Assembly (NCBI GenBank): GCA_005281725.1
Contig: SSBO01000001.1
Coordinates: forward strand, 5,316,399 to 5,380,398
Direction of reading: 5' to 3'
From: Wuchereria bancrofti
Lineage: Eukaryota; Nematoda; Chromadorea; Rhabditida; Onchocercidae
Length of the DNA: 64,000 nucleotides
Shown: positions 26,801-37,180 of the stretch, one piece after another
Numbering within the stretch: position 1 is the stretch's first letter
Layout: every line of letters starts with the position of its first letter
Translations under genes and position numbers: made by a program
Notes under the pieces: generated by a model
What the model was told of the DNA's origin: nothing
The model's database searches: none
Seen by the model: the letters and a program-made list of their open reading frames with translations, nothing else

Positions 26801-29663
26801 TATAAATGATGATGTCACTAGTCGTAACGATGATGATTTGGAAGTAGTGCAATGAAAATTGCAAGAATACCGGTCCTTTCAATTTTTCCATTTTTGGCAA
26901 ACATCAGAAGACTGAGGACCGTAGATCGCAACTAATAGATTCACAATTAGTTACAATATTTTCTCAATGGCAAATGAAGTCTAACAATTGCTTCTCATTT
27001 GTTTCTATAAGTGGATGGCCAATTCATAAATAATAAAGTGATGTGCGAAATATCATCAACTTATGCACGTTAAAGAGAAATTCATATTGTGGAATATACC
27101 ATATAAAAAGGAAAATGTGATCATGGATCAAATATTCTACCGTCTTCATCCGTATTTCCAATTTTCTGTTTAAGGCAAAGCTATACAAAAAATACTCCGA
27201 TCAGCATAGTCTGGAATGAATGAAAGAAAAGATGAATGAAGTGAATAAAAAATAATGAATGACTGAAAGAAAATAGAGAAGGAAATTGATTCTAAAAATA
27301 TCAAGAATAACTGCGTGTATGAACAGCTGTTGCATAAGGACTGGATTTTGTGTGCTTTCACTTCCAGAAAAAACTACACTCTGTTTCTTTCATATTTAGA
27401 ATTATTAGGTTCTCTTGTGGAAATATAGATCTCTTGCAGTGCAAGTGGAGATACCACCGCAGTTGGATAACGCTGATAGACAGTGATTCATTTTATCTTG
27501 AAGAACAAAAAAATATGGTTATGAAAGAAGTCATTGATAGATAAAAGAGATCTCTTAAACGAAGTACATCCAAACCAGGCAAGCTTAGAATAATTGTTGG
27601 TTCACAACCGTCTTTGAGCGGCACCAAGCATATAACCATATCCATTTAAAATCCCTATAATTAAGAAACATCAACAGCTGTCGCTCTTCCGAATAATTCC
27701 CGACTTAAATTATTTCGAATTCTCATTAATTTTAAGAAGTGCGTTCATGATAAGTTGAACTATGTAAAAGCATTTCAAAGCTACTCATTAAGAGAAGGAT
27801 TTTTTTGACCAATTTTGTGATCCGGTAAGCTTGTCAACTGGGAAATGACAGTATTTTGGTTAACAAGTAATAAATTTTTTTACGATTCAGAGTGCAGCAA
27901 GAGAAATGAATCCTCAAGTTGCTTAATGAAATGTTGACAATCAATAACGAATCGTAGATGACAATTTACCAAAAAATTGTAAACAGAGAAGAAAGTCAAG
28001 GAAGGATTTAGCAGACAAGTTCACGAAGCAAACAAGCAATAAAATAACAGACGTCATCATCAGACTAGGCAAATAAATCGATACAATCACCTTCCATCGA
28101 TGTTTCATAAAACATTTTCTCAACGTTCAAACAACACTGAGAAGTATTCCTTCACAAATAACTAGTCAATAATCCAATTCTTAATGTTATTTACGTGTAT
28201 TCTCATTGCAAGTATTAATAATTTCAACATGACTTATCCAACATGAGAAGAAGAGAAGACCGTACTTTGTCATGAAATTTGAGAGGACAGATAAACTAAA
28301 AGTATAAAATGATTATTAGTGTTGCAGATAAATCAGTGTGGTTTATCATCTTCATCAAAAATGGGTGGTGCCTCAAATTCGTCCAGCTGTGTTCAAGCTA
28401 CCTTGAAGACGCTTTACTTTATGTTATTTTGTTGCTGCACCTGGTCTACAGCAATGGTATTGCCCACTGAGCCATTGTTCAGTAAGCACACAGCAACATT
28501 CAACGTAACAAATCCAATGTATCTGCAGAACATTAAACCGAAGAAAGTGCTCGGAGTATTAGAGGAAGCATTCAGAGAAGTGCTTGCAGATGTACAGAAC
28601 GAAACATATAGTATTACGGAGGAAGAGGAAGATCGACGTCGTCGACGTCGTCGTCGTATGCTCCAGGCCAACCGTGATATGCTTACATTAATGGGAAAGC
28701 GAAAAAGAAGACTTAAAGCGGACCTAATCAAAGCGAAAAACAATCATTCCCCATCCAAAACAGTTTAGCCGAAGAAGCGATAAACATTGTTGTGACTGTT
28801 TTGATTTCGAAAATGTAAAAATTTTACAGAAACAAAATCTGAACATTAATTACTCTTATGTTTCAGTAAATGTTTTTACAAAAATTGACCTGGCATAAAA
28901 ATACAAAAAAAAAGTCAATTTCACAGGCACAAACAAAACGTCTTGTTATTCACCAACTTTAGGGAAAGCAGAGTGTCAAATGTAACGGTTCGACAAATAT
29001 ATATATATATATATTTATTGAGTATAACTAAAAGTCACTACTGATAATGGACTAGAGAGTGCAGACTCGTAACACGAGCAAGGCCTAGTAAAGATATCTT
29101 TGAAGACCAGTACTTTCCACATCTGTTACATAACAATAAGAGCAAAACTTGCAGACGAAATCCCAATTTACAAATGTAGTTAACGGACTACTATGGTAAC
29201 TGCTAGTGGAATATTAAAGGTTTAGAAGAGAATAACAACCTTCCCAAAGGACTTCGTCGAGCATGGCTAACGGAAGCATCTTGTCTGGATAGTTGATAAC
29301 GGTCATTTTCTGCAGAGCTCACTCGACAATTACCATCCAACACCGTCACTGTACGACGAGATTGACGTTTCGAGAGACTGTCACCAGCATTATCCTGAAA
29401 AATAATGAGTTTCTTTTTCCAATTTCTCTTCAAAAAATTTAACATCATGGACTACTATGATAACGAGAGACATTATTGAAATTATTTTGTGATCTAAGAT
29501 TAAAAATTGAAATCTCCATGAGGCGCCGAAAAGTAGCATCAAGTTTTGCGCAATTTTAGCAAATACAATAGGATACAAAAAATGTGCTTACCACGGCCAA
29601 TTTGAATTTGTCTTTTGGTGGTAGTGACAAGGAGAAAAATGGTTGTGGATCGATGGGTGTCAT
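8830..29663 (-). CDS. tir-1: TIR-1 / SARM1 orthologue: ARM-SAM-SAM-TIR NAD+ hydrolase
   Basis: TIR-1/SARM1 is an NAD+-cleaving adaptor that controls axon degeneration and p38 MAPK innate-immune and neuronal signalling. Eighteen exons join in phase (1,029 aa): 29663-29592, 29394-29240, 21673-21304, 19969-19868, 18014-17868, 17747-17595, 16746-16593, 15985-15796, 15626-15476, 14595-14369, 13595-13484, 11809-11642, 11102-10950, 10782-10575, 10514-10339, 9994-9839, 9543-9328 and 9009-8830. A low-complexity N-terminus (Pro and Ser runs, residues 76-280) precedes ARM repeats (about 285-650), SAM1 (about 654-718, QYWVKK and MVDGDLL), SAM2 (719-788, [10 protein letters not shown] and [13 protein letters not shown]) and TIR (about 815-960, [30 protein letters not shown]). 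The Glu of CEDWIHKE (residue 898) aligns with the catalytic Glu of SARM1 (human E642). The C-terminal tail after 970 is Ser/Thr/Gln-rich. The start at 29663 follows an in-frame stop and a possible trans-splice acceptor at 29792. Other isoform starts are likely, as in C. elegans. Confidence 0.95.
9839..9994 (-). CDS. tir-1: tir-1 exon with the TIR catalytic region
   Basis: Fifty-two codons from [14 protein letters not shown] to CEDWIHKE, phase 0 at both ends, with donor GAG|GTTTGT. It holds the BB-loop neighbourhood and, as its very last codon, the Glu that is the NADase catalytic residue in SARM1-family TIR domains. The next exon (9543-9328) continues [16 protein letters not shown], which completes the fold. 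Confidence 0.95.
10948..10949 (-). other. Non-canonical GC splice donor in tir-1
   Basis: The exon encoding the end of SAM1 stops at CTTAAA and the next minus-strand bases are GCAAGT. Joining there in phase 0 to the acceptor at 10782 gives [17 protein letters not shown], the continuous SAM1-SAM2 linker expected for the family. The GT four bases later would shift the frame. GCAAGT is the usual sequence of minor GC-AG introns spliced by the major spliceosome. Confidence 0.75.
11810..13483. other. tir-1 intron without further genes
   Basis: A 1.7-kb AT-rich intron between the ARM exon at 13595-13484 and the exon at 11809-11642. I see homopolymer runs and AT-rich filler but no further exon on either strand. 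The open frames at 12223-12517 on both strands carry no splice signals or conserved motifs. Confidence 0.6.
13851..14072. repeat. Short direct repeat in a tir-1 intron
   Basis: The 21-base word beginning GACAACAGTCGAAAG occurs at 13851-13871 and again, identical, at 14052-14072. It lies inside the intron between the exons at 14595-14369 and 13595-13484. An exact 21-mer 200 bases apart is unlikely by chance and suggests a small local duplication. Confidence 0.6.
18484..18700. repeat. TG/TA-rich simple sequence in a tir-1 intron
   Basis: From about 18610 to 18700 the plus strand is a degenerate run of TATG, TGTATG and TGTGTA units. It makes an open frame of Tyr, His and Thr on the minus strand (18484-18717) that is a low-complexity artefact, not a protein. 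Confidence 0.55.
23278..23298. repeat. GCT/CTG trinucleotide repeat, seven copies
   Basis: Seven uninterrupted GCT units in the long tir-1 intron. No coding frame spans the run, so it is an intronic microsatellite rather than a poly-amino-acid tract. Confidence 0.85.
25480..25974. repeat. Duplicated 66-bp segment
   Basis: 25480-25545 and 25909-25974 are the same sequence with seven differences by eye, all transitions, in the same orientation about 430 bases apart. Both copies are open in the same minus-strand frame and encode [17 protein letters not shown] and [17 protein letters not shown] peptides. Four of the resulting codons differ in the amino acid, so there is no sign that either peptide is being kept. 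Confidence 0.75.
25797..25994 (-). other. Exon-like open frame inside the long tir-1 intron
   Basis: Preceded by an acceptor-like CTCAACAG at 25995, this frame runs 65 codons from [17 protein letters not shown] to the stop at 25797. It is hydrophilic and includes one copy of the duplicated 66-bp segment. Its phase does not fit as a cassette between the flanking tir-1 exons, because the frame demanded by phase 2 hits a stop. It could be a terminal exon of an unknown isoform, a decayed gene piece or chance. No family was recognised. Confidence 0.25.
28361..28768 (+). CDS. Candidate secreted neuropeptide precursor nested in tir-1
   Basis: Intronless frame of 135 codons with ATG at 28361 in a good context (AAAAATGG); the frame stays open upstream to 28319 without another Met. 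The first 40 residues look like a signal peptide: a polar start, a hydrophobic core around [11 protein letters not shown], then small residues before VLPTEPLF. The middle (about residues 41-95) is a propeptide-like stretch ending in an acidic EEEED. Eight consecutive Arg follow, then [13 protein letters not shown] and KRKRR. A peptide between basic cleavage sites, ending in Gly before Lys-Arg, is the classic layout of an amidated neuropeptide; the product would end LTLM-amide. The tail LKADLIKAK to the stop could be a second fragment. The [12 protein letters not shown] end resembles the ANR-x-x-L-x-x-x-GKR end of CRF-like diuretic hormones, by eye only. It lies on the strand opposite tir-1, inside tir-1 intron 2. 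I do not recognise a named homologue. Confidence 0.7.
   Translation: MGGASNSSSCVQATLKTLYFMLFCCCTWSTAMVLPTEPLFSKHTATFNVTNPMYLQNIKPKKVLGVLEEAFREVLADVQNETYSITEEEEDRRRRRRRRMLQANRDMLTLMGKRKRRLKADLIKAKNNHSPSKTV
28997..29014. repeat. AT dinucleotide microsatellite
   Basis: A short uninterrupted AT run about 230 bases past the peptide gene stop, still inside the tir-1 intron. Confidence 0.8.
29592..29663 (-). CDS. tir-1: First coding exon of tir-1 (one isoform)
   Basis: Twenty-four codons starting [10 protein letters not shown] and ending KFKLAV, with donor GTG|GTAAGC in phase 0 to the exon at 29394. The same frame is open upstream without a Met back to an in-frame TAA just inside the acceptor at 29791, so this ATG is the only start in the exon. 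The encoded [19 protein letters not shown] junction reads smoothly. An additional upstream exon feeding a longer isoform remains possible. Confidence 0.65.
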
Positions 29664-29790
29664 GGAAGATGACGTAACAGTAGTTGTAGTGGCATCTAAA
29701 GATCCACCGGCAACTGCCGTGCAATTATTTGAGGAGATCAGTTGCCGGGGCTGTTGTTGTTCTTCCGACGTAACCGTCGTCGTTTTTTAT

Positions 29791-29792
29791 CT
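29791..29792 (-). promoter_or_regulatory. Possible spliced-leader acceptor before tir-1
   Basis: The minus-strand sequence reads TACTAACAG, with the exon starting at 29791. There is an in-frame stop right after it and an ATG 128 bases downstream at 29663. TACTAAC also resembles a branch-site consensus. This is what a trans-splice acceptor or a 5' UTR intron end would look like; the sequence alone does not tell them apart. Confidence 0.4.
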
Positions 29793-29799
29793 GTTAGTA

Positions 29800-32700
29800 C
29801 TTTGAGTATTAAAATCAACTTATTTCTCAAACCTCTGAAAATTTCACGAATTTATAGCGGTACAACATTATTATATTGAATTTTTAATGAAAACAAATTA
29901 CCAATGACACAGATTTACAAGCAAACATATATACAAAAACTCCATAATTGCTGAAAGGCAAAAAGCCAGGAAGGATGAGGCGGAAAACTACGAGAAGTTT
30001 GAATTCAGATTCAAGCATGTCATTCATCATAGAAATTAATTTAGAATTTCAACTCGAAAAATGCACTGTGATTAATTACACAAGAATTCTGATATCAGTC
30101 CTGCACACAGCATGCTAAAATTTGGACAGATGTACCAGAAAACTGGAAACCATCGATTTGGATTCAAAAATTTCTTCCCAAACCAGAAATTTTTCCCGAA
30201 TTCTTTTTTTTTTGAAGCTCTCAAATGATGTAAATATTGCACTAAAAAAAAATAAAATAAAACTGACTAAAACAGCCTCAGAGTAATAAGAACAGACTGG
30301 GTTCAATGATATCGGATATCAGAAAATGCTGGAAGCTGTAACAAAATTATACAGCCACTAATTATATCATAATTATTCCAAGCAGTCATGAAATAATATT
30401 TATTTCCATTGCTGCTTATTAGTGTGTTATCAACAAATCATTATTAATAGCTGCGATCGAGAAAAATAGTTCAAGTTTTGGATAAAACTGCAGGAATGTT
30501 CAATAGAGAAGTAATATAACAATATGAATATAAAAAATACTACTCAGTAAAATAGCTTAGAATTTTCTTCCAAAAATTCTGAGAATTTCTAGCAACTTCT
30601 TCACTCATATTTTGGACAGAGGAAAAAATTCATTTACAAAAGCATATGGAGCTTGCCAACCTCGACAAATTGATTACCATCCAAACAAATAATCATGTAG
30701 AACCTGAAAAGAAACAGTAAGAAAATAGTAGAAGTCTGAATCTATCCGACACCCACTTCCTTTCATTTATACTTCAACATCTCTAAGAGCATTGCTTTTT
30801 ACAATATCCTAATAGTTATTCATATTATGCTTCTTCTTCGAGTTCTCCAAATTTGATCTTAAAAAAGGTCTAGGAATTACACGTCGAAATTGAAGTTACA
30901 AATACATGAAGTAAAACAGAATTAATCCAAACTCGCATTATTAACTGGAAATGAAGTAGCTGCCAAAAATGATGCAGAGAATAGGAGATATAATATTAAA
31001 GAGTTAAAATACTCAATTATAAGAATCCTAAGCTCATGCATAAAATCGATGGCGCTATTATTCCCTTCTTTTAAGCAGTTGTGAGGAATGTCACATTTCC
31101 CCGTGCATTCCAAAAATGAATGACAAATTCGAAAAGGAAGTGTATCGAGAATAATTTTCTATGTTGAATAAATAATGCTATTCGCTTTGCTACTGTTTCC
31201 TAGAACGCTGTGTATGTCTCATTTCGTAAAAACGCTTCAACTTTACGTTGGGCTTCACTCTTACATAGGCGGCTCCTCGATAAATTCAATACAAACTGAA
31301 CAGCAAAATGAAAGGATTGTGGTTAGATTAGCCAAAAAGATCAGATCCTTTGCATGTAATCGGACAACCACTTGGTCTATTGCTGCATCTAACTTTCATT
31401 TAGCCGATCTTTCTAAACGGCTTCTTTATGACTGTTACTTTAGATTAGTGCGTCATCGAGATATGCCAAGTGACGAAAAATGACGTTCAGTTCTCAACAA
31501 GAGGACAGTTCAAGGTTATAAGTAATAATGAAATCACTAAGTTTTTTTACATCATTTTCAGAATTCTGCCAATTTTTCTCATGTTTCTTCATCCCATTGT
31601 GTTAGAAACATTCATTTGCATGCGAAATTCCATACATTTCAACAATTTTGTTAGGAGAAAAACTTCGTAATATTGATGGTTATGGTGCTACCATTAAAAA
31701 GCAAAAGGTGTCTTATAATTTTCTAGAACTTTTCCTTTTATGACACTCCTCGAAGAAAAGCATGTAAAGAAACACAATTCAGGAAAATATTCTTGGAGAA
31801 ATTTTTGAAATTTCGCAATAACTTCAATTAATCTTCAGAAACAATTCATCTAGTTTTTACAATTCAGCTCTTCAAAAAACATAACAAATCAATAGATCAC
31901 AATGGTTAATAGTTAAAATACAACACTTTCTCCATATATTAGAATTTAACACTCCAAGAAATCAATAAATATAAATCGCATAAAGTGATGTGATAGCCAA
32001 AAATTTTAACTTTTGGAGAAATGAAGTGATGCTGTACGACGAAATGTTAGTATGTAAACTCTTTTATTTAGAAAGAGCAACGATGCATTCCCGCCCTTGC
32101 AAATAAGTACCTTGAAGGTATCAACTGCGCATGATTAAATGAGTGGGAACAAAAGACAACAACATGAGACGGAGAGAGAGATGAAAATCTCCCTCTTAAC
32201 TTTCTCTTCAGGACATCTTGTTCCTTTCTCAACCAGGAAAAATTTTTTTCTTCAAATATTAATGTGTCCCTTTCAGTCTTCATGAAAATCAATAACATTG
32301 GTAATCATAATGAAGAGGCTGTTATGGCTAAGAAATGATAAAGGAGTAATTCAAGAGAAGCGTTATTTTGGGAACTTATAATGATACTCATAATGACAAA
32401 CTAACAAATATATATAGAAAATGCAATGCAATCTTAGGCCGAAGTCTCTCACATTCAGGGCAATTAAAGTTACCTTTTCAGCATCTGACAATGCTACTAC
32501 TGCCTAATGCGTGCATGTATGTGTGTGTATGTGTGTGACGATGTAGACAAATACTTGCAATTGATTCGATTGAATCCAGCAATATGGCACCTGTTTTGCA
32601 GAGAGTTAGTTGCTAGTCTGTTAGTCAGAAATAAACTGCCAAGCATAAAAAGAGGGAGTCGTTTTCGACTGATAGAATTGTTGGGCCACTCTGTACACAC

Positions 32701-35500
32701 TTGTTTGTTTTCTGTGTGTATGTGTATGTTGTGCGCATACTTGTGGACAGCGCAACCAATTGCTTTTAGACGAATTTTCCCATCGATGTCATATGAGAAG
32801 CATATTTGTAAAGCTTTTTATAGATGTTTGGAAGATTTTGGAATTTTTTCGATCGCCGTCTAGGGACACTGTGAAGCAATATATCTTTGTAGTACCGTAG
32901 TCTCTTGGTTCATCGCTTCACTTGGGTTTCAGTGATCCCGATTATCTGATACTTGCCGATATATACGTTATCGATTCCGCAAAAACAACCTCACAAAAGC
33001 CATATAAATCCGGACTTAGACTCTCAACATGAATCAAAAAAAAGAAATAAAGCAAAGCTCGTCGTCAAACTTTAAGAAAGAGAAAAAAGATAAAAAAATT
33101 GAGGCTTAAAGTACAAGTCAGTTAAAGAGCCATACGAAAAATAGGAAATAATAATAGAATATGTCAATATTGTATGGATTCACTCAAGTTTGTTACTAAT
33201 TTCATTTAAAGACCTCTCTGGGCGCATAACGCCAGTGAAGAGAGAATGCGTGGAAGTAAATGACTTGAATTCCGATCTCACCTGCTTTTTTACACAAGTA
33301 CATAACGCGCTCAAAAGTTTTATACATAAAGAGTCACGTTATTGGCTTTTCGATGTTACCTCTCCTTACGGTCACCATCTACCTAGCTACGTATTTATTC
33401 TGTAATTTAAGCTTGATTTATATTGATTCACACTTGAGATCTAATAGGTTCTGAAATTATATACCCCAACCTTTTCAACATGGTATTCGTCAAGTACTTT
33501 AATGGCACAATTAACAGATTAACGAAGTTTAAAAAGGCATAATGAACATTGGACAACTTTTTATTATTATCCTTATTTATTCAATATATATATATATATA
33601 TTAATGTCTATCAGTTATAAGAATTGTAACTAATTGAAGTAAACAACTAAGTTATAAGGGAGTCTGCTGAAATAATGGGATGACAGACATAAAGATGTGA
33701 CAGAATTCAGGAAAAAACAAAATCTTCGATATCAGCACAGAGAAGATTGAAGTTCAAATGGATAGCTCACCATTTGCAGGAATATATTGACTTGGGGTCT
33801 CATCTGCGTTGCTTTAACTAATCTGACCAACGCCTTTCTCTCATCTTATAGGTAGACTCATGTACTTCACTACTTATAATCGATGTAGTAAACAGTGACT
33901 GGATAAATTCATAAACCAACAATTGGCTTGGCGATTAATTACTTCAACAAGTGAACGTAAGTGTAACTCACTACTGATAAGAAGTCAAGAAGTATTGTTA
34001 AGCAACCCTTATTCTACTTCATTTGAATTATTTAAAATTTAGGACCGAATGATAGATTAGGAAGAAAAAGTGCTGATGATGCACTGACCAACTTATCAAA
34101 CATAAACACATCTATAGCCGATAGGCAGAGCTGGTTTGCTGATGTATGAGGAATACACAGAACCACAGATGACAACTATACACATATGCACGTCAAGAGG
34201 TGACAACGAAATGTGAATCATCCTACACGGTTTGCAAGAGTTTTGGCAAAAGTGACGTGGGTTTCAATGAGACAAAGCCATTGTTTAACCCAATTGCTAC
34301 TACACCCTTCCCACATTCCTCTTGAATTAGTTAGTGGTCATAAGTAATTCAAATTGCCAATTAACGAAGCCACGAAATGAAATTCCCAATACTTCAGCTC
34401 CACCTATTTCAAAATGGAAGTAGATAGACCCAATCTATCTCAATTTCCTCGGTTTATGAGTCGGAAGTACATCATAACCAGCCCTCTCCTACAACAAAAA
34501 TGAGCAACTTTATTCACATGAAGTAAAAAGGAAAACAATTATAAATACAAAGGAAGTTATTCATATGCACATCAAACAGTAACTGACAATTGCAAAGACG
34601 AGCTTTTTTTTATCTAAATCAACATTCCAAGTCCTCCAGAATGACCCGATGTGACTAGATTGACTATCTTGCTCGAGTGGCAAATGCCACTTCGAAATTA
34701 TTCTAACAACTTCTTAAAGCGAAAACATCACTTAACAGTTTTTGCAAAAAGTTCAGAAAAATAAGATTAGAATTACGGATTACATTACATTGCCCCCTCC
34801 ATCACAGAAATTGATTCAAAGCATTACGGGTTAATGGCGAGAAACGTTAGTGGCGCGGCTCTTAACTGTCACACCTTCCTCACAGAAAATTTTAGAAAAA
34901 TTATTCATCAATTTCTTGTTTCTGATACCATGCAGTGTCAGATAATCAACCAGCAAATTTAAAAATTTTAAGGTGCCCGCTGCTGCTTCAACAACAAGAA
35001 ACAAACAAGTGATCAAAAAAGAATGTGGTAACGTAATATATAGGAAGGAAAAGCATATCATCTCACATGGAGTAAAAGGCTCACACAGTAGTTTGAATCA
35101 TTTCTCACAATTTCAAACCAACCGAAGAATGAGACTGTCTATAACATCGATAAAATGAACTACCTCTTCCAACCCTTTTTAATGCTTACATTTCGTTAAC
35201 TCCCTCATTTAATAATCAGTAAGCACTTCCGTTGCAATCTCTTGATCTTAAAAGATACCCGCAGAATATACATTCCAAAAATTCATGGGAAATAAAAAGC
35301 TGAGAAGTTCGACAATCAGATACAAATGCTTTCAGTTGTGAAACTAAGATGTTTTCTTTGACTTATTTCTAGAATCTTTAAGTGTTAGCTTAGGAATGTA
35401 GTCTTTACAAACAAACTTTTTAAGTGTCCATATGATCTCAATGAAATAACTTCCGAAAAATTTACACTGCAGAAGAAAAAGTTCACCATAACTGACTGTG
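29800..35500. other. Gene-poor 5.7-kb region upstream of tir-1
   Basis: This should hold the tir-1 promoter and possibly upstream exons. A weak exon-like segment lies at about 30655-30705 on the minus strand (acceptor TTTTCAG, frame MIICLDGNQFVE, then GTTGGC). Plus-strand open frames at 31175-31483 (102 codons, hydrophobic start) and 32507-32863 (118 codons, over a TG-rich repeat) are no longer than chance allows in such AT-rich DNA and have no splice or motif support. An AT microsatellite sits at 33583-33600. Confidence 0.5.
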
Positions 35501-35501
35501 A

Positions 35502-36416
35502 CTAATTCGTTTCGATATACAAGATTTTCGTGATCGCGTGCCTGCATCGATGATGCTTTCTGAAGTTGACATACTGAGTCCTATGTAACAAAATGAATTG
35601 GAATCAAATACAACACAGTTACACTTTTGAAATTCTACTTGTTTTAACGATTGTTTCAAATTTTTTGAATGGTAACTGTTTTGAATGTTAATTAATCTTT
35701 TTAAATAGGTGCTCACTGTAGCCTATGATTAGTTTCAGATGAATTGTCGATACTACAAATATTCATTAGTGTGTTTCAAAAAGTCTCGTGTTTTTTCTTT
35801 GTTCAGTTACAGGAAAGTGAACTTAATTCCTCGCAGTTACTGGCATTTACAATGAACTAAAAAATGGTGATAAAAGTCTTTGACAGATCAAAAGTAATTT
35901 TCAAATATATGGTCTATAGAACAAGTATCACCGTTTCTTTTCACTTCCCGATGACTCATGGCAGCTATTAGAGCCACTGTAGATTTCCATTCTTTTTTCC
36001 TGAACAGCTTTGCCTTCGCTATTTCGTCGACCATTTCTTGATTTATCCTGTGTTGGACATTAACAAAATATGTGGAGAAAAAAAATGAACCCTACGACAG
36101 TGCTGGTACGTTCATCGCACTGATACAATAAATCATAGCAATTTCCTAAATCGTTAGCATGATTTTTATTAAATTTTCAAACTTGGAAAAGAACCAATAT
36201 ATTTCTTACTGAAATATGTGATTTCGGCATTATTCGCGGGTCGAACAATACAGGTTCCGCAGTTCCGTTGTTCGAGAAAAGATTTAGAAGAACCGGAACA
36301 GTCTCACCATACCTAAGTGAAACTGATACTTGTTTAAAAAATGGATTGAATATCAAAGTTAAAAACAAAAACAACAAAAATTTGAATTTGCTATAAAGTT
36401 GTTCGAAAGATGGCAT
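35502..36416 (-). CDS. Small predicted secreted or membrane-anchored protein, unknown function
   Basis: Three exons fit in phase: 36416-36210 (69 codons, donor TCA|GTAAGA), 36047-35932 (donor CG|GTGATA) and 35580-35502, giving about 133 residues. The N-terminus MPSFEQLYSKFKF is followed by a strongly hydrophobic stretch (LLFLFLTLIFNPFF), a signal peptide or anchor. Next come YGETVPVLLNLF and PVLFDPRIMPKSHIS, then a charged, Ser-rich segment (residues 70-107) and a basic, His-rich tail. The middle exon has clear coding character. The last exon is open in all three frames for some distance; the frame used here is the one the intron phase dictates, but the alternative frame running to 35344 is longer. 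No family was recognised. The gene could continue differently at its 3' end. Confidence 0.45.
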
Positions 36417-37180
36417 AGTTTTGACTTATCAAAAATGAGAAATAAACATCGGATCTCGTGAATATTCCAAGTGCTTATCGAACTCTTTGAATTTTCAGTG
36501 TATTCAGATAACTAATTTATAATTCCGAATTTCTCACTGATAGTTTCGCTGTCAAATCCGTTCATTGTCCTACGTCTTTATTAAAAACTTATAAGATTGC
36601 TAATAAATCTACAGAAACACCTAAAAATTCAAAGGTTTAAACTGTAATCAATTTAGTCGTTAATTTTCATATTAAGAAATTTGTCAAAACATTGCAGTTG
36701 TTTGCGGTTAAAATAAAATCCCCTTCCAGTGTAACCAATTTTTCTTATCAAAAAACATATACTTTTCATCTTTCTCTCCCCCGCAATCCTTATCAGAAGA
36801 TAAACTGATGAGATTTGTATTATTTTTGAACTTTGTTAGCTCCACTGTGATTTCCTCTCCTTCCAATCTAACACTGGATTTCGTTTCACTTCGTTCTGAA
36901 TGCTTTCCTGTAGTTAATTCAGTTAACGCAATTCTGTAGTTAATATATTAATGCTTTTCTGCAGTTAACAGTTAATATACATATATGCGATGCAGAACGG
37001 AACTGACGAACGGGTGAAAAGATATAACCAGATTCAAACATATTTGAATCTTAATTCATTCACTGCATATCTCTCCCAGCCACTCTCAGTTTTAATTGAT
37101 AGCTATCTAGACATGACAGATAAAGCATTTGTTCATTTATGATGTTAATAAGAGAAAAGAAAAAAGGCATGATTAAGTTG
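36417..37180. other. Intergenic gap between the small gene and the zinc-finger gene
   Basis: About 760 bases of AT-rich sequence with no supported exon. It holds the 3' end of the zinc-finger gene (transcribed leftward, stop at 37181) and the 5' region of the small gene starting at 36416. The short spacing on one strand is compatible with an operon, but no trans-splice acceptor was seen directly before 36416. Confidence 0.5.

Larger units (their letters stand above)
21674..29239. other. Very long second intron of tir-1 (7.6 kb) containing a nested gene
   Basis: Bounded by the donor of the exon ending at 29240 and the acceptor of the exon starting at 21673; both phases fit (AG + G = Arg). It contains the plus-strand peptide gene at 28361-28768, a CTG repeat at 23278, a 66-bp duplicated segment at 25.5 and 25.9 kb and AT microsatellites. 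The rest shows no supported exon. Confidence 0.8.

Noticed and set aside
31175..31483. 102-codon plus-strand frame with a hydrophobic start
   Set aside because: It could be a small secreted protein, but it has no acceptor before the ATG and no recognisable motif, and its length is within chance expectation.
32507..32863. 118-codon plus-strand open frame
   Set aside because: It begins in a TG-rich simple repeat (Cys/Val/Met alternation). It has no splice or motif support, and frames of this length are expected by chance in 64 kb of AT-rich DNA.
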